64,000 nucleotides of DNA from Asterias amurensis. Taxonomy: Eukaryota; Echinodermata; Asteroidea; Forcipulatida; Asteriidae. Numbering within the stretch: position 1 is the stretch's first letter; each line of letters begins with the position of its first letter. A program made the position numbers and the translations under genes. Location: assembly GCF_032118995.1 (NCBI RefSeq), contig NC_092657.1, positions 3,159,891 to 3,223,890 on the forward strand. Reading direction: 5' to 3'. Positions 22,253 to 33,003 of the stretch are shown piece by piece. Under the pieces are notes generated by a model. The model did not search any database, was not told the DNA's origin, and saw only the letters and a list, made by a program, of their open reading frames with translations.

Positions 22253-22559
22253 AGTGTAAACAGTAGCTTTATTGTGTGAATGACCCACATTGTTAGAGTA
22301 TGTGACATATTTTTTAAACATTTTTGTACACAGTGTACTGAGCCATTACATGCCAGGTAAAGAGTATCATATCACCCACTGTGTCACAACAATGGCGTAC
22401 CCCACAATTTGAGTCCAGGGGCCAATTTCACAAAGCAATAGGGCCTACAATTCATCGCAAGACAAATTGTCAGCATTACCATAGTGATTTATATTGTGAC
22501 ATCACACTTTACTTGGCAACTACGATTGCTTTGCAGTTAAGATCAATCTTAGCTCTTTG

Positions 22560-23216
22560 TGAAACAGAGGCAACGGAAGGTGACTGCCTCCATGACCCCT
22601 GGTCATTGCCTTGGTGCCCTTGAAATGCTCTGAGTTACTAAGGAGTAAATGCTTTGGTGCCCTTTCAAAAACTAAGCTGACGTAAGGCGACTGCCTCCAT
22701 GCCCCCTGGTCATTGCCTTGGTGCCCTTAAAGTGCTTTGCAGTAGAAATTTACAATTTCCTCATGCTAAGGTCTTTAAGGAGTATTGGTGCCCTTTCAAA
22801 AACGAAGCAAAATGTACGAAAGGTGACTGCCTCCATGCCCCCTGGTCATTGCCCTGGTGCCCTTAAAGTGCTTTGCAGTAGAAATTTACAATTTCCTCAT
22901 GCTAAGATCTGAGAGAAGTAAAGTCTTGGTGCCCTTTCAAAAACGAGGCATAAAGTACGAAAGGTGACTGCCTCCATGCCCCCTGGTCATTGCCCTGGTG
23001 CCCTTAAAATGATATGGACAGCAGAAATTTACAATTTGCTCATACTATTTATGCAGTACAGGCCTGTATGCTTTTTTTTTGAAAGGGCAAGGGCACCAAG
23101 GCATTTTGTCCTTAGTAAAGGGCACCCTATGAGGAAATTGTAAATTTGTACTGGGCAATGACCAGGGGCCACGGAGGCAATCGCCTTCGTTGCCTCCGGG
23201 AAGTATCAGACCTGCA
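22560..23216. repeat. Local array of CAGGCCTG elements
   Basis: GACTGCCTCCATG starts near 22583, 22690, 22827 and 22965 and each is followed by the same GAAATTTACAATTTCCTCAT part, so four partial units lie in a row. A full unit in reverse orientation (23058-23216) closes the array. Confidence 0.7.
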
Positions 23217-23399
23217 GTCAATGCATTGGTGCCCTTTCAAAAACGAAGCATACACTAACACGGCTGTATGTCATGTCTCACTACAACATGCCATATCCCA
23301 CAATTTGAGCTCCACTGTCATGACTGTAGACAGTGAAGTTGACGAAATTGCTACATGTACACACAATGTGGTTTGATTTCATTCCAAGGGTCGGACAGG

Positions 23400-23800
23400 T
23401 CGTATTCCAAACTGATAAATCAAGATTTCAGATCGCACAAGAATGACATCGAGATTAAATAATACTGTAGGGGATTGTTGTGAAATGGTTCGAAATAAGC
23501 ACTTCTGCCAAAGATAACAAGGTTGGTAGTTTTTTCTTTTCTAGACAATTTTTTTGGAAGCAATGAACTCCATGTTGACGAGACAAAGGCCCTACATAAA
23601 TAATACACAGTGGTTTGATTTGGTCAGGTTGTATTCCAAACTGATAAATCAAGATTTCAAATCGTACAAGAATGACATCGAGATAAAATAAATACGTTGA
23701 GTGTTGTGAAATGGTTTGAAATAAGCACTTCTGCCAAAGATAACCAGGTTGGTATTTTTTTCTGTTCTAGAGACAAATTTTTTGGAAGCAATTAACATTC
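23400..23800. repeat. Tandem duplication with period about 230 bp
   Basis: CTGATAAATCAAGATTTCA starts at about 23410 and 23641; both copies continue through GAATGACATCGAGAT and AAGCACTTCTGCCAAAGATA to TTTTTTTGGAAGCAAT. Confidence 0.7.
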
Positions 23801-23884
23801 TAGAAGCATGACACAGACATACACCTTGAGCTACAAAGTGCATGGTTTACGTGGATAACAGTGTGATGAAACAAAATGTTTGAA

Positions 23885-24248
23885 GATGCTATGTCAGATT
23901 TTTGGCCCCAAACATTAAAAAATAGATTTTTTTTGAGTGATTGGTATTTCAAAGAGTATCACCCGCTCTAACGAAAAAAGTTTAACTTTTACTTTTAATG
24001 GTCAGGAACCATGACAAAATTTTAAAACGTTTCTTACAAAACACATAAGAACTGGTCACGTGATATATTGTCAGGATCTCGACAAAAACTAATTTTGAGC
24101 AATTTATTTCACTGCTACTAATAATTGGCGAACTTTTTCGAGCATTGGCTCAAATGAAAGCTTGTAACTCTCTCGACCCCCATCAAAATACCTATTGAAT
24201 TTTAAATCAAAATTTGTGGGTCAAATCGACCAAAAATCTGACAGCATC
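23885..24248. mobile_element. TTAA-5 MITE
   Basis: GATGCTATGTCAGATTTTTG to AAAAATCTGACAGCATC, about 364 bases. The outer TTAA is imperfect here (TTTGAA, GTTAA). Confidence 0.75.
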
Positions 24249-24454
24249 GTTAATTCATTAGAAATAACACTATGGATTAAAAACGGAATTTACCCTTCAC
24301 ATTTCAGCGACTAGACAGTAGGACCAGTTTGTTTAGCATTTCACAAGTCTGCCATCTTTTTCAATGGTCCATTTTTTATTTTTTATTTTTTTCAACACCT
24401 TGTCATTAGCATGGGACTTGTCATTTGATTTCACATGCACTGGTTAGGGCTTTT

Positions 24455-24590
24455 AAGGGTTTGGGTACTTTTTGTACGAAATGAGTAAAACAATATTCAC
24501 AAAACTAGTTTTTGTCTCAATACGTAGTGAGTCGAAAATTACTTTACCATGTTTAAAAGATTACACAACTCTCCTGAAAACTTTGCTCTG
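24455..24590. mobile_element. TTAA-3 MITE fragment
   Basis: AAGGGTTTGGGTACTTTTTG and the GAGTAAAACAAT...TTTTTGTCTCA part only. Confidence 0.5.
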
Positions 24591-24651
24591 TGATTTTCAC
24601 CTTTTTTTTCTCTAAAAAAAAGTCGGGCAGAGAATCAAGTCACGCCTGTAG

Positions 24652-24829
24652 CAGGCCTGATACTTCACGGATGCAACAAAGGCGATTGCCTCTGTGTCCC
24701 CTGGTCATTGCCTTGGTGCCCTTGAAATGCTCCAGTACAAATTTGCAATTTCATCATAGGGTGCCCTTTACCAAAAAAAAAATGCCTTGGTACCCTTGAC
24801 CTATCAAAAACGAAGCATACAGCCCTGCT
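24652..24829 (+). repeat. CAGGCCTG element
   Basis: CAGGCCTGATACTTCACGGA to GCATACAGCCCTG, 178 bases. Confidence 0.75.
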
Positions 24830-25134
24830 GTAGGCAAGCTTCCTAAAACTTTCCTTCCTCAATACTCATACCATAGCTCTATTCTCAAACAATACAGACT
24901 CTTACAGTTTGTTGCTCCCTCAAGTGCCGTGAGCGCCATGAGCGCCTGTCTGGGCGGATGTGGTACTTGTATGTTCTAATTATTAGTTCAAACAAATTCC
25001 TCTTACATTCCAAAACATGCCATACCAATCCCCAGGCTGAACTTAGTGGTGAGAGTCATTCACTGACAAAAAACATCTGGAATTGGTATCCAGGTGCATT
25101 GAAATGATTTTCACCTTTTCGTAAACTCCTGGAT

Positions 25135-25818
25135 TTAAAGGCAGTGGACACTTTGAGCAAGTTTGAGTGCGCACATTTAGTCCACCAGTGGTCGACCACA
25201 GACTAGCAACGCACATGCGCAGTGACTCACCCGAACGGCTCGTTTGGTAGTCTAGTCAACCTTCCACCTTTTCGCTAAAGTGTCACTGGTTCCCCTCTGC
25301 GCCTGAAACACATGTTAGAATGGAACAAGCTGTTGGGACCAGTGAAGAAACCATGGGTTCGAGGCTGGTTCCAAATGGTCGACCACGGTAGTCAACCAAT
25401 GGTCGACCAGCCTGTGTTCGAGTCAAATGGTCACCCTTTAGTTAACCATTGTGCACTCGAACTTGCTCTATACTGAAAATAATCGTTATCCTTAGCATAA
25501 CAACTTACTTGATAATGAGCAGTAGAGAGCGGTTGATAGTATAAATATTGTGAGAAATGGCTCCCTCTGAAGTAACATAGTTTTTGAGAAAGTAGTAATT
25601 TTCCACGAATTTGATTTTGAGACCTCAGAGTTAGATTTTGAGGTCCCTACAAGCATACTGAAAGCACCCAACTTCCTGTGACAAAGGGTGTTTTTTCTTC
25701 CATTATTATTTCGCAACTACGACGACCAATGAGTTCAAATTTTCAAAGGTTTGTTATTTTGTGCATGCTGAAATACACCAAGTGAGAAGACCAAATTGAT
25801 AGTTTCCAGTGTCTTTAA
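25135..25818 (+). mobile_element. TTAA-1 MITE split by another foldback
   Basis: TTAAAGGCAGTGGACACTTT on the left and GTTTCCAGTGTCTTTAA on the right; interrupted at 25155-25468 by a 314-bp foldback element. Confidence 0.65.
25155..25468. mobile_element. 314-bp foldback inserted in a TTAA-1 MITE
   Basis: Ends GAGCAAGTTTGAGTGCGCAC and GTGCACTCGAACTTGCTC are inverted copies; repeated TGGTCGACCA motifs inside. Confidence 0.65.
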
Positions 25819-26254
25819 CAGAAACACTTTAACAATTGCTTGTCAATAATGAAAAAAGTGCTACAAACATCTGCAAAGAATTACTCAACTGAACTTGTAC
25901 TGGTTTTGGGGTCTTTACAACAAAAAGTGTAACCATGATTGTGGTTGGTTTTGTGGTTACAACGCAAACTATCATTCAGATAATACAACAACTTCCTGCA
26001 TTGGTCTGCAACACATCCGGAGAATCTATTGACCTTATTTATTGCGCCACATTCCCGTGCGATAATCCCTTATTGATTGCTGTAGGATCTCTGAATGGGA
26101 AGGTTTTCCCTCGTATTATTTAATCCACCCTAAGGGGGGGTATAAGGATAATTTATTTTTGTGACCTGCCCACTGAGAAAACAAAAACCATTCATCAAAC
26201 TACATTCAATAGACTGTGTAACCTTTGTTTATTAATAGAACGACCTCTATGGAA

Positions 26255-26700
26255 GTGTCGTGGCCGAGCGGTTAAGAGCACCAAATTCAAACCCTGGTGT
26301 TTCTGATCAGCAAAGTGTGGGTTCGAATCCCCAGCCGTGACACAAATGTCCTTGAGCAAGACACTTACCCATGAGCAAGACACGTACCCATTGCTTCGTC
26401 CCAGATGGGACGTAAACCAGTGGTCCCACATGTTGTGAAACGCATGTAAAAGAACACAGTGCACTTATCGAAAAGAGAAGGGGTTCACCCTTTCTATCTA
26501 GAGCAGTCTTCATGATTGAAGATAGTTGCACTGCCAGACACACTGGGGCGAACCCATTCTCTTTGCGATAAGTGTGTACTGGGGTGTCTTTATGCGCGTT
26601 GATAGTTTTTATAACAGCACACATGACCTACAGCTTTACGGTCCATCAGAAGGCTAAAGCAATGGTTTTGTTTCTTGCTTAACCCCTCAGCCACGACACT
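26255..26700. mobile_element. Two SINE-C related elements head-out in inverted orientation
   Basis: Plus-strand tRNA-like head at 26255-26343 (GTGTCGTGGCCGAGCGGTTA, GGGTTCGAATCCCC) with body to about 26490; the other half runs in the opposite direction and ends in AGCCACGACACT at 26700. Shared body motif: ACTTATCGAAAAGAGAAGGG. Confidence 0.65.
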
Positions 26701-26841
26701 TCAGTACGGTTTGTGTCACAATTTTACCGATTATTCAAGAGTTTGGCAGTTCCACTGCGAACTGTTGAATGTAAGACAATTAAATAGATTGTATTATAAC
26801 ACTAACAGTGATATTAAATACAAATAATTTGGATTTATAAC

Positions 26842-27066
26842 TTTCCGTATCACGCCACCACTTTTTCACTCATTTTTACAAAAAGGGATAATCTCATTTA
26901 TTGAGGTAAATTAGATACTATAGTATATTATTTTATATGGAATGAAAAAGTAGTGGCGTGATGTCGAAAAGTTTCCATATCACGCCACCACTTCGGATGA
27001 AATAGTAACTAATTTACCTCAAATGAGATATCCCTTTTTGTAAATGAGTGAAAAAGTGGTGGCAGA
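26842..27066. mobile_element. CACGCCACCAC foldback pair
   Basis: TTTCCGTATCACGCCACCAC and GTGGCGTGATGTCGAAAAG bound the first palindrome (to about 26970). A second follows at once (CCATATCACGCCACCAC to GTGAAAAAGTGGTGGCAG). Confidence 0.72.
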
Positions 27067-27216
27067 ATAAAGATGGGGAAAGTTATCCCAAATGTCACTT
27101 TTTGTTTTATATTTATATGACAGACAGCAGAGCGATCCCCTGTTACTTGGTCAACTCAAGAGTCAAAGTTCAAACATTGTCAAATCACACTGTCACAGTT
27201 TCAATGTATGGACAAC

Positions 27217-27336
27217 TTTCCGTATGGCGCCACCACTTTTTCACTCATTTTTACAAAAAGGGATATATCAATCAGGTAAATTAGATACTATATTATTTTA
27301 TTTCAAATGAAAAAGTGGTGGCGCCATACGGAAACT
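27217..27336. mobile_element. GGCGCCACCAC foldback
   Basis: TTTCCGTATGGCGCCACCAC to GTGGTGGCGCCATACGGAAA, 120 bases, same family as 26842 with CAC changed to GCG in both arms. Confidence 0.75.
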
Positions 27337-27559
27337 TTTCCCAATGTATTCCGTACTTAATTATTATGTGCCCTGCCCGTGCCAGCCACCATCCCATGGC
27401 CACTGCCCCAATTTTTTCAATTATTTATGATTTATCTAATTCACCAGCAAATTCACTTGACACTTGTGCACTATTTTCATTCAAAGGAAGAAAATATGAT
27501 GTTTTAAGTCAGATTCTTTGTATTGTTTACCCATTGAAATTCTTCTTTCGAATGCCTCT

Positions 27560-28065
27560 TTTGCACCAGCGACAGTCACGGCCGACCAGCCCACCGGCGT
27601 CCCTTACGGCGCCATCCCCTCCCCCGGCACCGCAACAACGTACCGTCGAGTACACGGAGTCGAAAAATGGTGACACCAGCCACTTTCACCAGACTGCTGA
27701 AGAAGTCAGATTTTTCTCACCACAAAATACCACATAAAACCAAAATGACTTACCGATTTTATGACTCCTTCTCGTCGATAAACCTTGGTCCAGGATAAAT
27801 AGCGTATTATCTCCTTCAATTCTCCTTTTAAAAAGCACCAACATCGGAGGAAAAGAGACCGGTGTTCGTGCCCCTAGATTTACCGAGAATCGACGTTGGG
27901 GTGATATATTTCGCTCTGTACTTCTTCTTCTTCAATGCATTGGGATGGGCGTTGTTTACGAATTGCGTACTCTTTACAGGCGCTATTTTTGTATGGTACC
28001 CGACTACCAAAGGATGTATTTTTCTTCACTTGACGAGATTCCGTGCATCAGACTATTCTGATTGA
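27560..28065. other. GC-rich island with several open frames
   Basis: Stands out from AT-rich flanks. On the plus strand 27570-27737 follows an acceptor-like TTTTGCACCAG and reads RQSRPTSPPASLTAPSPPPA in one frame and TVTADQPTGVPYGAIPSPG in another; both end in stops. A plus-strand frame at 27832-28065 has no ATG. The minus strand holds the candidate first exon described separately. The simplest reading is a CpG-type promoter region; a plus-strand terminal exon is the alternative. Confidence 0.35.
27754..27844 (-). CDS. Candidate first coding exon of an unidentified minus-strand gene
   Basis: ATG at 27844, then 30 open codons (MLVLFKRRIEGDNTLFILDQ, GLSTRRSHKI), ending in phase 1 at a strong donor GTAAGTCATT. 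It lies inside a GC-rich island (27560-28030) that could be a CpG promoter. No downstream exon that continues the frame was found with confidence. No family recognised. Confidence 0.35.
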
Positions 28066-28608
28066 CAGCCCTAAAGTAAACTTTTACTAGTCCTTTGTCG
28101 TATTTTTGTGACGATGATTTTAACTTTTGGATTTTTTTTGTACCCGGTTGGGTTAAAACTGACATTGATTCAGTGACACACGATGTAGTTAATGGTAGGA
28201 AAACTTTTAAACTAAAAGAATCGATATTTTGTGTAATAATGCACCAAGCGCACAACCACCTGCGCCAGAACGACTTTTGCACAGTCTAATGTGATCGCAA
28301 TCTAAGTTGAGGGCGCCCTCGGGCAATTTTACGGGCAGTTGTTTTGGAATTTCCCGCACGCGTTCCAATAAAAGGGAAAAACCAGAAAGAAACAAATAAC
28401 AGAAAGAATCTGTTTGTTATTCCCAGAAATGCATAAACAAATTTTGCCCGACGATTTATTTTGGAAAGAATAAAGAATGAATGATTGTGAGATAAGGCAA
28501 ATAATGTTACTAAAGGGGAAAGGGAAGGGATTACCAGAAAAACAATTGAAACGGCATTATAATAGAGTAAGACCAAAACATCGCTCATGTAGACAAAATA
28601 AACATCTC

Positions 28609-28768
28609 GACCCAATTTCACAGAGTTGCTACCAGATTTTTTTAAAAGTTCCCTATAAGCATTACTAGTAGTTGGCACGAGAAACTATATTTTGGCTGAT
28701 AACCATATTCGGGGTAAGTTTTTTTTGTGTTTAAGCATGGACCTCCATGCTGTGTGAAATTGGGCCAT
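28609..28768. mobile_element. GCTTAAGC foldback, diverged
   Basis: GACCCAATTTCACAGAGTTG to GTGTGAAATTGGGCC; inner arms diverged. Confidence 0.6.
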
Positions 28769-29011
28769 TTTTTTTTACAGTAGCACAACAAAAAGCTACG
28801 GGAGACTTTAGAAGCTAGGTGGCAGCAGAAGTACCTGATAAAATAGTTCATTGTTTGTTGTATAGGCCCTTTTCGAAACCAAGGCCTTGGCTTGCGGGCT
28901 AGACTCCACAAGTCATTTAGAAAACGTGTGCTATCCTTATGGGTCCGGTCTTAATCAGATAGACAGATCCCAAGCCTGAACCTATAGCACAAGCCGTTGT
29001 TTCGAAAGGGC

Positions 29012-29198
29012 CGGTGTCGCATGCAATGATGATGTCCTCTATGCAACACTATCCGGAGGACATAATTGCATAAATTATGCAGTATGCAATAATGTCCGCC
29101 GGACGGTTTTTGCGCCCCGGACACGACTGCATAAAAAATTATGCAAAAGTGTCCGGAGCGGACAGTATTGCATGACGGACACAATTGCATCTGACACC
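29012..29198. mobile_element. 187-bp foldback with GGTGTC/GACACC ends
   Basis: GGTGTCGCATGCAAT and ATTGCATCTGACACC are inverted; inside, ATGCAATAATGTCC-like blocks recur and TGTCCGGA motifs are frequent. Confidence 0.65.
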
Positions 29199-29818
29199 GC
29201 CCATAGTCACTAATTCACCGCCCCCCCCCCGCCCCCCGCCCATCATCATGCCCACAAAAAGTGGCCCAAACGTTTGTTGGAGCATAGAGCAAGTGGTTGA
29301 AGCGACTGCTGGTGCAATACTCGTGAGCTTGTCGTGTGAAAAGCAGTTGTTCATGATTGATTCGGTTCGAGTTTCAAATTCTGATGCACTCGGACATTGT
29401 CCATGAAACAAAGCAACGAATAAGGACACATTTTTATACAATCTTGAGTAATTATTTTATAAAATAATCTGTGTAGGACACTTCCTGTATTTCAAATTAA
29501 TTCATAGATTTCTCACTGTTAAACTTACGAACTATAAAATACATTCAGATGCTTACATGCATAATACCAACTGAAAACTTACTTCAAAATCAAAACAGAT
29601 TCGATTAAGAGCTTTCACAAACTTATAATTTAGATACAATTTTATGAGATGAATATTTCTCACCATTAATCCCTATTATGATAGTCACACTGACATCATC
29701 GTTGATGTTTTCACTTTAAAGTTGCGCGGCCCGATTTTTGAAGAAAAAAACCACAATATTCTAAATGATTTTTGACAGGATGTTGCCGTTTCATAAAGAA
29801 AAAACATCAAATAATGTT

Positions 29819-30158
29819 TAATAATAATATAATAATAATAAACTACATTTATATAGCGCATAATATGAATAAACATCTCTAAGCGCTTTACAATACAACA
29901 AACAACAATTACAACAGAAATATAAACATAGTTAACAGAAAAATACACATACTTATACAAAAATAATATGGAATTGAATCATTACCCCTATGTAAGGGGG
30001 GAAAACAAGACAAAATTAGTTCTTAAATAGTTGGGTTTTTAGAAGTTTCTTGAAAGTGTCCAGGGTTGGTGCAGCACGGATGTTGGGTGGGAGTTGATTC
30101 CACAGGGTTGGTGCTGAAATACTGAAGGCGCGTTGACCATAGTGTTTAACTTATACCG
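29819..30158 (-). repeat. (AAT)n-TATATAGCGC repeat
   Basis: (AAT)n then ACTACATTTATATAGCGC and AAGCGCTTTACAATAC, followed by a part (GTTGATTCCACAGGGTTGGT) that matches 35690-35770 in layout. Probably the 3' part of a retroelement in reverse orientation; it may be related to the SINE-C tail. Confidence 0.5.
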
Positions 30159-30166
30159 GCCACGCA

Positions 30167-30373
30167 CTAGCCTTTTTCCGAGGCCTTCATGACCTGGACA
30201 GCTTCTTATACAGCTGCTTTCCCAAGCGACTGGAAGGGGAGACCACGCACCTAGAGTCGGGGCTTGCTGTTGCGCTTTGTCACTCGACTGCGTGCGTGGT
30301 CTCCCCTTCCAGCCGCTTGTGATCGCGGCTCTAAGAAGCCGTCCAAGCTACGAGGGCCTTGACAAAAGGCTAT
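30167..30373. mobile_element. 207-bp hAT-like foldback with 8-bp target duplication
   Basis: GCCACGCA occurs at 30159-30166 and 30374-30381, directly flanking inverted ends TAGCCTTTTTCCGAGGCC and GGCCTTGACAAAAGGCTA. A second inverted pair, CCAAGCGACTGGAAGGGGAG and CTCCCCTTCCAGCCGCTTG, sits near the centre. Confidence 0.7.
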
Positions 30374-30385
30374 GCCACGCATGGA

Positions 30386-30449
30386 ATAATGCACAAAATA
30401 AATGTGACATGCAAACGTGTGTTTGTTGTGGACTTGAGGAAATGCAATT
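30386..30449 (+). other. Possible plus-strand exon next to a hAT-like element
   Basis: Open frame NKCDMQTCVCCGLEEMQFGE running into a donor-like GTATGTTT at about 30450. The cysteine pattern is suggestive, but the upstream side is a transposon with its target duplication, and no acceptor is visible. Low support. Confidence 0.15.
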
Positions 30450-31210
30450 TGGCGAAGTATGTTTTTATTTATTTATTGATATTTTATATATAATATTTTA
30501 CTCTTCGTCGTGCAATTACCCCACTAAAACAAAAGCTTGTAGCTGCCGCCAATCTTGGCGTCACAGTTTATTGTGAACTTCTCGTTAAAGATTGTGGAGC
30601 AATACATAACCACACCATGCTGTTAAAGGTAAAGTTGCGGCCTGAGCCCGAACAGTTGTGCAGTTTGTATTTAAAAGCTTACCTGTTATAAAGATAAAAC
30701 TATATTGTTCGTCTATAAGAAATGCTGTTAATTCGAAATCAGTTAAAATCTGTTGAATTTTTTTTTGAATATTCAAAGATCGTCTGTTTGCGATTTTTTT
30801 TTAATTATATTTGCGTGGTTTCCGTTTAAAGATACAGCCTTCCATGCAGTTTGCATGAAGGATTGGACGTTCTTTATGTCACACTGCAGAGAGCGTCGAA
30901 ATTCATAACGGGTTCCAACCGCAGCAGCATTCGAACATACACACTAACAGAATACAGTTAGGTCAAGTAGACAACTGAAACCTTTGCAGGTGACTCGTAT
31001 TGCATCTTGTTTGATATTTTTGTCCATAAATCACGATAGTGACGTTTGTAACAAAACGATGACCCGAAATTAAAACTACAACTACTCTAAAAAATATTCC
31101 ACCGAAGTTAAAGCCTTCAAGTTTGTACAACAGTAGTTTGCTTTTGCAAGAAAAGAGTCAACTGATTAAAAAAGCCAGTAAAATTTATATACAATTTTAT
31201 ACAAAATCTC

Positions 31211-31597
31211 TTAAAGGCAGTGGACACTATTGGTAATTACTCAAATTAATTATTAGCATAAAACATTTCTTGGTGATTAGTAATGGGAAGAGGTTGATGG
31301 TATAAAACATTGTGAGAAACGGCTCCCTCTGAAGTGCCATAGTTTTCGAGAAAGAAGTAATTTTCCACGGGTTTGATTTCGAGACCTCAGATTTAGAACT
31401 TGAGGTCTCGAAATCAACCATCTAAACGCACACAACTTTGTGTGACAAGGGTGTTTTTTCTTTCATTATTATCTCGCAAGTTCGATGACCGATTTAGCTC
31501 AACTTTTCACAGGTTTGTTAATTTATGCATAATGTTGAGATACACCAAGTGAGAAGACTGGTCTTTGACATTTACCAATAGTGTCCACTGCCTTTAA
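31211..31597 (-). mobile_element. TTAA-1 MITE, complete
   Basis: A clean full copy: TTAAAGGCAGTGGACACTAT to GTGTCCACTGCCTTTAA, about 387 bases, with terminal inverted repeats and TTAA at both edges. The palindromic centre contains GAGACCTCAGATTTAGAACT. Confidence 0.85.
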
Positions 31598-31707
31598 GCC
31601 TTTCCCCTTTGGGTAATATTACTCAAATAACATGTTGAGAGATTGAGTGTTAAGATTATTCTTTCTGCTTGTACATGCCTAAACTGCCCCTTATTTTCGG
31701 TAATAAT

Positions 31708-32087
31708 TTAAAGGATTTGGGTACTTTTTGCAACACAAAACACAATGTCACAGATTTACATTAAATTTACACCGTTTGAAGAAAGCGATAGTAGAAAGCG
31801 TTCCTTAAAATTTGAGTTGCGGAGGTGCTGTAGTTTTTGAGAAATGAGTAAAACGATGTCATGAAAATACGTTTTTACATGCTAAAATAATTTTCGTCTC
31901 ATGATCACTGAGACGAAAATTATTTTCATGACATTGTTTTACTCATTTCTCAAAATTACAGCAGTACCTCAGCAAGTAATATTTCAGAGAAGCTTTCTAC
32001 TATCATTATCTTCAAACTGTGTAAGTTTGTGTATTAATCTGTGGACATTGCGCTTTGTGTTAGAAAAAAAGTACATAGACCCTTTAA
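31708..32087. mobile_element. TTAA-3 MITE, complete
   Basis: TTAAAGGATTTGGGTACTTT to ACATAGACCCTTTAA, about 380 bases, palindromic around TTTTCGTCTCATGATCACTG. It lies 110 bases after a TTAA-1 element. Confidence 0.8.
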
Positions 32088-32217
32088 GAAACGCTATATC
32101 TTTTAAAGTTAAATATTCACAAATGTTTGTACAATTTGTTCTCTTCATTTAATTACATGCTTATGGTTGTATGAACTAATATTAAAAACAACATTTCTTC
32201 TGTAAGAACGTCAAGTA

Positions 32218-32760
32218 TTTAAAGGGCCACATTGCCTTCGTAGTGCACTTTTGGCTCAAAAACGTTTGTTATGAACATGGTTGTAAGATATTTTAAAAGT
32301 ACCCAGTTAGTTACAAAAAAAATGTCAGTTGAGTTTTGGTTTTCCTTTATACTTTGTGGTTAGGCATGGTCAGTTATTTTATGATTTGGCTTTTCGAAAT
32401 GGCGGACCGTGTTAGTTCACAAAGCAAAAATGAAAACCACACATTATACTCTGCATGGGAGGGATTTCAAAGTTAATTCAAATGATTGTTGTAAGGGACC
32501 AATCCATTTGATGATTTAAAAATAAATATCAGGCACTTAAAATTAAAATCTAAAAGAATTATTTTTATAAAAAATGGAACGGTCCCTAATCCCAACCCTT
32601 TGGATTAACTTTTAAATCCCTCCAAATATATGACTGCAAGGGATTATTAAAGTCTACAACATTAAATGATACAACTAAAACATCTTTCCAACCATTCATT
32701 TTATAACAACCGCTTTTTCAAAACGTTAAATCCGAAGACAACAAGTTAAGTCCTTTTATG
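32218..32760. mobile_element. Old TTAA-2 MITE with a nested foldback
   Basis: Diverged ends (TTTAAAGGGCCACATTGCCT, GTTAAGTCCTTTTATGG) and recognisable inner parts (AAATGGCGGACCGTGTTAGT). Interrupted at 32458-32623. Confidence 0.55.
32458..32623. mobile_element. 166-bp foldback inside the old TTAA-2 copy
   Basis: Ends GGAGGGATTTCAAAGTTAAT and ATTAACTTTTAAATCCCTCC are inverted copies. Confidence 0.65.
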
Positions 32761-33003
32761 GTTAACTCAGCCTGAACATCTGACGTCACTTTGAGGCTCG
32801 TGAACGCCAGAGATCTGCCGTTAAGCCCACATACATTATTACCTTTGACCTCACACCATTTCACATGGCTTTAATCATGGTTATCGAGATTCGCAGTTAA
32901 ATCCAAAGTGTGTACACAAACACAACGTGTGAACATCAACCAATACACCTGTCCTTATATTGTGGGTCACAAGGACAGGGTACCAGTCTACCGCTGGCAT
33001 TTG

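Noticed and set aside
22560..23060. Possible CRISPR-like array of repeats
   Set aside because: Units are degenerate copies of a dispersed eukaryotic repeat with no unique spacers of constant length.
26255..26343. Possible tRNA-Ser/Leu gene
   Set aside because: The acceptor stem is poor and it is followed by the SINE-C body; treated as a SINE head.
28286..28678. 130-codon hydrophobic minus-strand ORF
   Set aside because: It runs into a GCTTAAGC foldback and has AT-driven hydrophobic composition; no splice or start support.
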